Source: an uncultured Eubacteriales bacterium
GTDB taxonomy: Bacteria; Bacillota_A; Clostridia; Christensenellales; Aristaeellaceae
DNA: 5,083 bases
Direction of reading: 5' to 3'
Assembly (NCBI GenBank): GCA_902795555.1
Contig: CADBLV010000359.1
Span: forward strand, 1-5,083
Under the pieces are notes generated by a model. That model was not told the origin of the DNA. It saw nothing but the letters and a program-made list of their open reading frames with translations, and made no database searches. A program made the translations under genes and the position numbers. Numbering within the stretch: the stretch's first letter is position 1; every line of letters begins with the position of its first letter. Positions 1 through 5,083 of this stretch are shown here, one piece after another.

Positions 1-2308
1 CAACAAGCGGCAGTATGACCGATATGAACGGGAAGTGAGCCTGCCGGCGGGATCGGAAAAGGAATTCGTGCTGCCTGTGCAGGCGGACGCGCGACAGGAG
101 CAGTGGACCGTGGAGCTGACCCGTTCCGGATCGTCGGCTTCGGCCGCCGGGACAGCGCGGGAAGAGGATGTTCTCTGCGCTGTGACAGTGAAGGCCGCGG
201 AAACCGTGAATCCGGCAGCGATGATGATCGGCGTGCTGTCCACCCGGCCCGCGAACCTGCGATGCCTGGACATCGGGCAGGAAAACGATGTCCTGATGCG
301 ATATGAATTCTGGACGACGGTGGCGCTGACACCGGAGAATTTCCCGACGGAGCGCAGGATGCTGGATGCTTTCGGGATGCTGGTGATCGACGACGTGGAT
401 CCGGCGCTCCTGTCCGAAGCCCAGCAGCAGGCGCTGGACAACTGGCTGCAGGCGGGACATATCCTGTTGTGCGGCGGAGGCTCGTACGCGGGGGCGAACG
501 TCCGGTATTTTTCCGCGCTGACGGGACTGAGCGCCGGGACGGTTGGCTTCTCGAACGGGATCGCCGCGGCGCTGGAGGAGGCCCTGGGACGCGTGCCCGC
601 AGGACAGAGCGTGTCCGCGGCGGTGGCGGACATCCGGGGAGACGACCCTCTCTGCACGGATGAGCAGGGCCGCGGCATCCTGTTCCGCAGCGCGGCGGGG
701 GAGGGACGCATCTACACCATGGCCTTTGAGGCCGGGGATCCGGTGCTTTGCGCGGGGGTGCTCAGTCAGCCTTTCTGGCAGGAGCTGCTGGTTCGGCTGG
801 ACGCGACGATCTACAACGCCGGACTGTATTATCGAACTGCTTACACGCCCGGGATCGTGAATGTGAATCTGCCGATCGACGTGCAAAGCCCGTATCCCGT
901 CGCCGTTGCGACGGCCGCGGGGGCCCTGGTTCTTTCCGGCATTCTGTGGCTGATTCTGAAAAAAGTGAACCGCCGCGGATGGCTGTGGCTGGGCCTGCCG
1001 GTGATCGCTCTTGCGGCCGCGGGCACCATCGCCATTATGGCGAACAACTCGGAGATGAACCGCCCGATGATGGTGGCGGCGACGAACCTGATTCAGAGCA
1101 GGGAAGGCCCGACCAGACGATATACGGGCATCCAGCTGGCAGCCCCCGAGGCCGGGCGGCACCGCGTCAGCGCGGGCGAGGGGATGAAGCCGGGTGAATC
1201 CATGGATTATTACTACTACGGCGAGCAGGAGGAGAACAAAATCACCGAGCCGACCGAACTGCGAACCTGTTTTACCGAGGGGGCGCAGCAGGCCATCGAT
1301 GTGAATCTGACCCGGCCCTGGGACATGGTGGCTCTGACCGTTGAGGAAGAGGCGGACACGGGGGGCCGGATCGAGGCCGCCATCTGGATGGAGGAGGACG
1401 GGCTGCACGGGGAAATCACGAACCACACCTCCCTGCGGATGAAGGAAGGATATGTGCTGACGAGCTTCGGATTCGCGAAAACAGCGGCTCTTTCCCCCGG
1501 GGAAACCGTCCCCTTCTCCCTGAAACGCACGCCGGTTCAGGATCCTTCGAACATCAGCTATGAGGAGGGATGCATGTACGCCTCCCAGGCCACGGGGATG
1601 TATTCGGTGATCTATTCCCTGGTGTGGGGAAAGGATGGCTGGTCCTATTCCGAAAGCGAGGAAGATCTGCAGAAAAACGCCCTGAGCCTGATGCTGAACG
1701 GGGCGGCGGACCAGATGGTGCAGACGGGATCGGTGATCAGCGGCGGAGGGGAACAGAAAACGCAGTTTCTCTATGCGGCATCGCCGGAAAGCATTCAGCT
1801 TCCGGAGGTGCGGGTGGACGGGAAGGCGGTGGACCGGAAAACGGAAATGACCTTCCTTTCTGCCAGGATAGACTATCAGCCTGTGGGCCGCACGGGGATG
1901 GTGTTCTATCCGGCGGGCCTCCTCTCTCCGGAGCGATGCGCCGTGGACGGGGACGGAAAGCCGGGAGAAGTGATTCGGGACGGCGGAAACCGCGGATTCT
2001 ATCCGCTCGGCGATCTGCCCACCTTCCGCTTTCAGATTCCTGACAGGGATCGGATTGGGATCGAATCTCTCACCGTGTCCTTTGACAGCTATCTGGTTTC
2101 CTACATGAAAGGATATGCCCTGAACGCGCGGACCGTGGAATGGGAGGAATTCCGGATCAACGCGGAGATGAACAACCCCGAGGCTTATCTGGACGACGAA
2201 GGATGGATGTATCTGCAGTTCCGGCCGGCTTCGGCGGACCGGAGCAACGAGATTCCCGCGCCTTCCCTGACGCTGGAAGGGCGGCAGCTGTCGAACGCGG
2301 CCCGCTGA
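1..2308 (+). CDS. Large membrane-anchored surface protein with GATase-like domain, ABC-operon partner (5' partial)
   Basis: The frame is open from the first complete codon (position 2) to TGA at 2306-2308, giving 768 visible residues. No stop lies between position 2 and the GTG at 35, so the true start is upstream and that GTG is only an internal Val. Numbering from position 2, residues 1-60 look like a beta-sandwich end. About 105-270 resemble a class I glutamine amidotransferase/ThuA-like fold (FGMLVIDD 124-131, then ILLCGGG ending near 160) without a recognisable catalytic GxCxG elbow. Two hydrophobic helices (about 300-319 and 326-346) are joined by the basic loop KKVNRR. By the positive-inside rule this loop is cytoplasmic and both large soluble parts lie outside. 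The 422-residue C-terminal part has a DYYYYG motif (402-407) and a beta segment with ITNHT and LSPGE motifs (471-510), like extracellular beta-sandwich proteins. It precedes the ABC genes by 75 nt. A role as a sensory or substrate-handling partner is inference, and the family name is not certain. Confidence 0.85.
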   Translation, partial: NKRQYDRYEREVSLPAGSEKEFVLPVQADARQEQWTVELTRSGSSASAAGTAREEDVLCAVTVKAAETVNPAAMMIGVLSTRPANLRCLDIGQENDVLMRYEFWTTVALTPENFPTERRMLDAFGMLVIDDVDPALLSEAQQQALDNWLQAGHILLCGGGSYAGANVRYFSALTGLSAGTVGFSNGIAAALEEALGRVPAGQSVSAAVADIRGDDPLCTDEQGRGILFRSAAGEGRIYTMAFEAGDPVLCAGVLSQPFWQELLVRLDATIYNAGLYYRTAYTPGIVNVNLPIDVQSPYPVAVATAAGALVLSGILWLILKKVNRRGWLWLGLPVIALAAAGTIAIMANNSEMNRPMMVAATNLIQSREGPTRRYTGIQLAAPEAGRHRVSAGEGMKPGESMDYYYYGEQEENKITEPTELRTCFTEGAQQAIDVNLTRPWDMVALTVEEEADTGGRIEAAIWMEEDGLHGEITNHTSLRMKEGYVLTSFGFAKTAALSPGETVPFSLKRTPVQDPSNISYEEGCMYASQATGMYSVIYSLVWGKDGWSYSESEEDLQKNALSLMLNGAADQMVQTGSVISGGGEQKTQFLYAASPESIQLPEVRVDGKAVDRKTEMTFLSARIDYQPVGRTGMVFYPAGLLSPERCAVDGDGKPGEVIRDGGNRGFYPLGDLPTFRFQIPDRDRIGIESLTVSFDSYLVSYMKGYALNARTVEWEEFRINAEMNNPEAYLDDEGWMYLQFRPASADRSNEIPAPSLTLEGRQLSNAAR
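899..1039 (+). other. Transmembrane hairpin of the surface protein
   Basis: Two hydrophobic stretches, from about VAVATAAG to LWLIL and from GWLWLGLP to AAGTIAIM, are separated by the basic turn KKVNRR. These are the only clear membrane helices in the visible part of the first gene. They place the short basic turn in the cytoplasm and the flanking domains outside. A signal peptide or first helix would have to lie upstream of the window. Confidence 0.8.
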
Positions 2309-2383
2309 GCGGGGGCGGGCGCAGAAAAGCCGACCGAACCGCATGGCAGACGCGAACCCGATGTTTGCACAGGAGGATCAAGG
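2309..2383 (+). other. Short intergenic spacer between the surface protein and the ATPase
   Basis: Seventy-five bases separate the TGA at 2306-2308 from the ATPase ATG. It holds the ATPase ribosome binding site and no recognisable promoter or terminator. A small GC stem (CCCGC-TGA-GCGGG, 2301-2313) straddles the stop codon but has no following T-run, so transcription probably reads through. Confidence 0.6.
2371..2376 (+). promoter_or_regulatory. Ribosome binding site of the ABC ATPase gene
   Basis: AGGAGG lies 7 nt before the ATG at 2384. It fixes that start, even though the frame is open upstream all the way to the TGA of the preceding gene with no other start candidate as well placed. Confidence 0.9.
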
Positions 2384-3319
2384 ATGCTGCAAATTGAACA
2401 TCTGAGCAAGAATTACGGGCATTTTACAGCCCTGGAGGACCTGAATCTGACCATCGGCGACCGCCAGCTTCACGGGCTGGTCGGGCCGAACGGGGCGGCA
2501 AAGACCACCACGATGCGGATTCTGGCCACGCTGCTTGCGCCAACGGCCGGCTCGGCCAGCCTGGACGGGGTCAACCTTGTTCGGGGCGGCGCCGGGGCCC
2601 GGGCGCTGGTGGGCTATATGCCGGATTTTTTCGGAGTGTATGACAATCTGAAATGCCGGGAATATCTGGATTTCTATGCCCGATGCTATCGCATGGGGGC
2701 GAAGGAACGCGCCCAGACGGCGGACCGGCTGCTTTCGCTGGTCGGGCTGGAAGAAAAGCGGGAAGCGGAGGTGGACACGCTGTCACGGGGCATGAAGCAG
2801 CGGCTGTGCCTGGCCCGGAGCCTCATCCATGACCCCAAACTCCTGATTCTGGACGAGCCGGCCTCCGGCATGGATCCCCGGGCGCGGGCGGAGATGAAAG
2901 GCATTCTGAAAACCCTGCGAGGCATGGGGAAGACGGTGCTGATCTCCTCCCATATTCTGCCGGAAATCGCGGAGATGTGCGATTCCCTGACCATTCTGAA
3001 CCGGGGACGGCTGGTTTTCTCCGGGAGCGTGGACGCCCTGGCGGCCAGAATGAACGGCAACGCGCCCCTGGATATCCGCCTGGCAGAGGACGGCGGCGAG
3101 GCGGCCGTTTCCGCGCCGGTGCTGTGCCTGCGGGAGATGCCCGGCGTGACGGAAATCCTGCAGGTCGAGCCTTTTCTGCTCCGGGTTCGCCTCCGGGAGG
3201 AGATGGATGCGGCCTGGGCTTTGCGGGAATTGGTTCTGCGGGGGATTCCCGTTCGGGATTTCCACCGGGAAGCCATGAATCTGGAAAAGGTGTTTATGGA
3301 GGTGACGGGCGATGCTTAA
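2384..3319 (+). CDS. ABC transporter ATP-binding protein, CcmA/GldA (ABC-2) type
   Basis: This 311-residue cytoplasmic ATPase powers the permease encoded next. Visible elements, in order: A-loop Tyr11; Walker A GPNGAAKT at 34-41; Q-loop region GYMPDFFGVYDNL at 77-89; signature LSRGMKQR at 133-140; Walker B LLILDEP at 153-159; D-loop SGMD at 161-164; H-loop His190 in ISSH. A C-terminal extension of about 95 residues, typical of ABC-2 exporter ATPases, ends in the common pattern LEKVFMEVTG. Length is normal for the family. Two oddities: Walker A has Ala39 where the family has Gly (GCA at 2498-2500), and the Q-loop glutamine is Asp81. The PDFFGVYD form is, from memory, a recurring variant in this subfamily, while the Ala is less usual. 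Lys40, Asp157, Glu158 and His190 are intact, so I expect an active ATPase. It ends inside the permease start, so the two are probably translationally coupled. Substrate unknown. Confidence 0.95.
   Translation: MLQIEHLSKNYGHFTALEDLNLTIGDRQLHGLVGPNGAAKTTTMRILATLLAPTAGSASLDGVNLVRGGAGARALVGYMPDFFGVYDNLKCREYLDFYARCYRMGAKERAQTADRLLSLVGLEEKREAEVDTLSRGMKQRLCLARSLIHDPKLLILDEPASGMDPRARAEMKGILKTLRGMGKTVLISSHILPEIAEMCDSLTILNRGRLVFSGSVDALAARMNGNAPLDIRLAEDGGEAAVSAPVLCLREMPGVTEILQVEPFLLRVRLREEMDAAWALRELVLRGIPVRDFHREAMNLEKVFMEVTGDA
3298..3304 (+). promoter_or_regulatory. Ribosome binding site of the permease gene, inside the ATPase coding end
   Basis: GGAGGTG lies 7 nt before the ATG at 3312 and within the last codons of the ATPase. 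With the 8-nt overlap ATGCTTAA (start of one gene, stop of the other), it supports the chosen start and coupled translation. Confidence 0.85.
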
Positions 3320-4238
3320 TCCGATTCTGGCCCTGTCCGCCACGCGGCGGATGCGTTCCTTCCGGACGCTGCTGATCGTGATCGCCTATGCGGCCGTGCT
3401 GATGGGCATTGCCCTGGCCATGATGGGTTCCTTCTTCCGTCCCCGGGTGCTGATCGGCGGCATGGGGGCGGGCGTCACCTGCTACGCGACGATCATGGCG
3501 GCCCAGTTTGCCCTGCTGGTGCTGATCGCGCCGGCGATGACCTCCGGATCCATTGCCGGAGAGCGGGAGCGGGGCACGCTGGAACTGATGCTGGTGACAA
3601 ACACCGGCTCTTTCCGCATCGTGGCGGGAAAGGTGATGGAGAGCTTTGCCATGCTGGCCCTGCTGATCGTATGCGGGCTTCCGGCGGTCTGCCTGTGCCT
3701 GCTCAGCGGCAGCGTTTCCCCGGCGGGGGTGCTGATGGGAGAAGGGTTTCTGCTGGCGGTGGGGTTTGGCGCGGCCTGCGTCGGGGTGTTCTGCTCCTCC
3801 ATCGCCCGATCGACCATGACGGGCACGATTCTCAGCTATCTGATGATCCTGCTTATCGGGGCTCTGACCTCCCTGCCGTTCCTGCTGGGCTATCCACAAC
3901 GGATTACCGACATCGTATACGACCCGCTGGCCTACAGCGATCTGACGCCGGCGGGGGCCCTGGGCATGATCAGCCCCTTCCTGTTTCTGAATCCCGGATA
4001 CGGCCTGACGGCGCTGATTCAGGGGCAGACACGGATCCTGGCGGACAGGCTGAACGTCATGGGCTGGGGACGGATCCTGTGCACATGGAAGCTGATGAGC
4101 CGGGCCGGATGCGAAACGGTGACGATGATTTCCGCGGGCGCGATCGTCCTGGCGGGGACAGCCCTGCTGGGGGCCGCGGCGCTCCTGGTGCGCCCCGGGG
4201 ACAGGGGCCGGAAGGGACAAAAGAAAGGGAAAACCTGA
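3312..4238 (+). CDS. ABC-2 type transporter permease
   Basis: This 308-residue integral membrane protein is expected to dimerise and form the translocation path driven by the upstream ATPase. Predicted helices lie at about 19-38, 55-76, 111-131, 139-163, 173-194 and 271-293, the six-helix layout of ABC-2 permeases. Between helices 2 and 3 sits GSIAGERERGTLELMLVT (79-96), the hallmark coupling segment of this family (usually like GERExGTLExLL), which contacts the ATPase. A longer stretch between helices 5 and 6 (about 195-270) contains SPFLFLNPGYGL. The C-terminus is short and basic (RGRKGQKKGKT), consistent with a cytoplasmic end. The ATG overlaps the ATPase stop by 8 nt. The gene ends 37 nt before the next start in a purine-rich stretch. 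Direction (export) is inferred from the ABC-2 class, and the substrate is not evident. Confidence 0.93.
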   Translation: MLNPILALSATRRMRSFRTLLIVIAYAAVLMGIALAMMGSFFRPRVLIGGMGAGVTCYATIMAAQFALLVLIAPAMTSGSIAGERERGTLELMLVTNTGSFRIVAGKVMESFAMLALLIVCGLPAVCLCLLSGSVSPAGVLMGEGFLLAVGFGAACVGVFCSSIARSTMTGTILSYLMILLIGALTSLPFLLGYPQRITDIVYDPLAYSDLTPAGALGMISPFLFLNPGYGLTALIQGQTRILADRLNVMGWGRILCTWKLMSRAGCETVTMISAGAIVLAGTALLGAAALLVRPGDRGRKGQKKGKT

Positions 4239-4264
4239 AGAGGAGGAGCCTGAGGGCACAGGGG

Positions 4265-4270
4265 AAGGAG
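4265..4270 (+). promoter_or_regulatory. Ribosome binding site of the fourth gene
   Basis: AAGGAG sits 5 nt before the ATG at 4276. A stronger-looking AGGAGG at 4241-4246 is 29 nt upstream, too far for this ATG, and no ATG, GTG or TTG in the gene's frame lies between them. The ATG at 4276 is therefore the best start. Confidence 0.7.
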
Positions 4271-4275
4271 AAGAC

Positions 4276-5083
4276 ATGAAGGAGTTCATCGGCGCGCTGG
4301 GGCCCGTGCGGCGGAGAGTGCGCAGAAACAGGGTTCTGTACTTTGCCGCGCTGGGGCTGGCGGCCGGGGCCGGCGCGGCGCTGGGCATTCAGATCGCATC
4401 CTTTTTTCTTCCCATGCCGGGAAAGATGCTGTGGATGGCCGCGTGCCTGCTGACCGGCGCGCTGCTTTTCGCCGGCGCGGCTTCCCTGCGGCGCATCACG
4501 CTCCGGGAGGCGGCCGCGGCGGCGGATGCCTGCGGCCTGCAGGAGCGGGCGACGACAGCGCTGGAGCTCGCGGAAAGGGCGAAGTCTCCTGACGCCATGG
4601 GGGAGCGGGCGACAGCGCCGGAACTCTCGGAAGCGGCGAATTCCCCCGGCGCCATGGGGGAGCGGGCGACAGCGTTGGAGCTCGCGGAAGGGGCGAAGTC
4701 TTCTGACGCCATGCGGGAGCTGGTGACAGCGGACGCCTGCGGGGCGCTGAAAGGCCTGGATCTTCGGGAAATCCGGGGGAGGAAGGTTCGCCGTCCTCTG
4801 CTTCTGGCATTAGCCTTTACCCTGGCAGCGGCGGGGATGTTTCTGATTCCCTGCGGCCCTGACCGGATGATGGCAGAGGAAAGCGCCTTCCGCCGGCGCA
4901 TGACGGACAGGGCGGAGGAGATTGCGGCAGCCGCGGAAGCGGACGCGGCGGGAATGAAACAGGAGGAAGACCGAAAGGAACTTTCCCGCCTGACCGCGGA
5001 GCTGAAGCGGGATCTGTCGGAAAGCCGGGACAAGGCGGACGCTCTCCTGGCCCTGGACCGGGCGGAGCAGCGGATGGAGGCCC
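4276..5083 (+). CDS. Membrane protein with cytoplasmic tandem repeats and long charged helical region (3' partial)
   Basis: The frame is open from ATG 4276 to the window end (269 full codons), so the gene continues beyond it. The N-terminus MKEFIGALGPVRRRVRRNR is basic and cytoplasmic. Helices are predicted at about 20-40, 51-69 and 174-191. The loop 70-173 should be cytoplasmic and ends in the basic RGRKVRR before helix 3. It contains tandem repeats (residues 90-147) ahead of GALKGLDLREI. From about 199 to the end lies a charged, heptad-like helical region (for example RAEEIAAAAEADAAG and ELSRLTAELKRDLSE), probably coiled coil and extracytoplasmic. The design (two helices, helical loop, third helix, long helical outside part) resembles uncharacterised proteins found beside such ABC pairs in Clostridia, and loosely DUF4175-type proteins. 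That link is from memory and weak. Spacing and strand suggest cotranscription with the permease. Function unknown. Confidence 0.85.
   Translation, partial: MKEFIGALGPVRRRVRRNRVLYFAALGLAAGAGAALGIQIASFFLPMPGKMLWMAACLLTGALLFAGAASLRRITLREAAAAADACGLQERATTALELAERAKSPDAMGERATAPELSEAANSPGAMGERATALELAEGAKSSDAMRELVTADACGALKGLDLREIRGRKVRRPLLLALAFTLAAAGMFLIPCGPDRMMAEESAFRRRMTDRAEEIAAAAEADAAGMKQEEDRKELSRLTAELKRDLSESRDKADALLALDRAEQRMEA
4522..4742 (+). repeat. Imperfect direct repeat flanking the tandem array
   Basis: GCGGATGCCTGCGG at 4522-4535 recurs as GCGGACGCCTGCGG at 4729-4742. The two match at 13 of 14 bases, lie 207 nt (69 codons) apart in the same frame, and both encode ADACG. They bracket the 19-20-residue repeats. 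They may be remnants of the same duplication history or chance in alanine-rich coding sequence. Confidence 0.55.
4543..4716 (+). repeat. In-frame tandem repeat, 60 + 57 + 57 nt (three copies)
   Basis: Three copies at 4543-4602, 4603-4659 and 4660-4716 encode ERATTALELAERAKSPDAMG, ERATAPELSEAANSPGAMG and ERATALELAEGAKSSDAMR. Copy 1 has one extra Thr codon (ACG). Over the 57 alignable bases, by hand count, copies 1 and 3 differ at 4 positions, 1 and 2 at 9, and 2 and 3 at 11. A degenerate fourth start, ELVTA, follows at 4717. Unit length is a multiple of three, so the gene's frame is preserved. The repeats lie in the predicted cytoplasmic loop of the fourth gene. Confidence 0.93.
4870..5083 (+). 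other. Predicted extracytoplasmic coiled-coil region of the fourth gene
   Basis: Residues from about 199 to the window edge are almost all helix-favouring and charged, with no Pro, spaced Ala/Leu/Met positions and dense Glu/Arg/Lys. The region follows the third predicted membrane helix (about 174-191), so by topology it lies outside the cytoplasm. The assignment comes from reading composition and spacing by eye, not from a coiled-coil program. Confidence 0.55.

Noticed and set aside
35..37. GTG at 35 as the start of the first gene
   Set aside because: The frame is open to the window edge, no Shine-Dalgarno sequence is well placed before it, and the protein would begin inside a beta-rich domain without a signal peptide. 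The start must lie upstream.
2301..2313. Inverted repeat CCCGC-TGA-GCGGG at the end of the first gene as a possible terminator
   Set aside because: The stem is only five to six bases and no T-run follows. The next gene begins within 75 nt in the same direction, so it is unlikely to terminate transcription.
2306..2383. Possible readthrough fusion: the surface-protein frame after its TGA stays open in the same frame into the ATPase
   Set aside because: Twenty-five stop-free codons are not surprising in GC-rich DNA. The ATPase has its own strong ribosome binding site and a normal N-terminus at ATG 2384, and nothing suggests TGA recoding because the permease also ends in TGA.
3294..4388. 364-codon minus-strand open frame opposite the permease
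   Set aside because: It is antisense to a convincing six-helix permease. Its translation is rich in His, Gln, Arg and Pro, as expected from the complement of GC-rich membrane-protein codons, and it shows no domain.
4543..4716. Tandem repeats considered as a CRISPR array or protein-binding iterons
   Set aside because: The units abut with no unique spacers and lie in frame within a coding region, encoding a conserved peptide pattern. They are coding repeats.
4389..5033. Long open frame on the minus strand with Ser/Ala/Arg-rich repeats, and similar shorter ones at 4496-4810 (-) and 4526-4726 (+)
   Set aside because: They are shadows of the fourth gene. The tandem repeat is a multiple of three bases and GC-rich, so it stays open in several frames. 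The proteins are low-complexity with no ribosome binding site or recognisable domain, while the plus-strand frame has helices, a start and operon context.

Overview
The window is GC-rich, and every gene reads rightward. It holds four consecutive genes, the first and last cut by the window edges. The Shine-Dalgarno sites are strong (AGGAGG type), the spacing is tight, and the proteins resemble ABC-2/Gld-type export loci of anaerobic Bacillota. A GC-rich member of the Clostridia is my best guess, but this is inference from protein style, not from a marker gene.

Layout: (1) positions 1-2308, the 3' part of a large membrane-anchored surface protein. It has an extracytoplasmic beta-rich and glutamine-amidotransferase-like N-terminal part, a hairpin of two membrane helices, and a roughly 420-residue extracytoplasmic C-terminal part. 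(2) 2384-3319, an ABC transporter ATPase of the CcmA/GldA type with an unusual Walker A loop. (3) 3312-4238, its six-helix ABC-2-type permease, whose start overlaps the ATPase stop by 8 nt. (4) 4276-5083, the 5' part of a membrane protein with three predicted helices, a cytoplasmic loop carrying about three tandem 19-20-residue repeats, and a long charged alpha-helical region after the third helix. Its reading frame runs off the window.

The gaps (75 nt, -8 nt and 37 nt) and shared direction indicate one transcription unit. The central pair should form an ATP-driven exporter or membrane-remodelling ABC complex (ATPase dimer plus permease dimer). The flanking proteins, with large soluble parts on or near the outer face, look like dedicated accessory partners. 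The substrate cannot be read from the sequence. No promoter, terminator, RNA gene, mobile element or CRISPR array is visible, and no stretch over 300 bases lacks a gene.

Most unusual points: the in-frame tandem expansion in gene 4, and the Gly-to-Ala change in the ATPase P-loop together with a Q-loop lacking its glutamine. I do not see a clearly new defence or mobile system.
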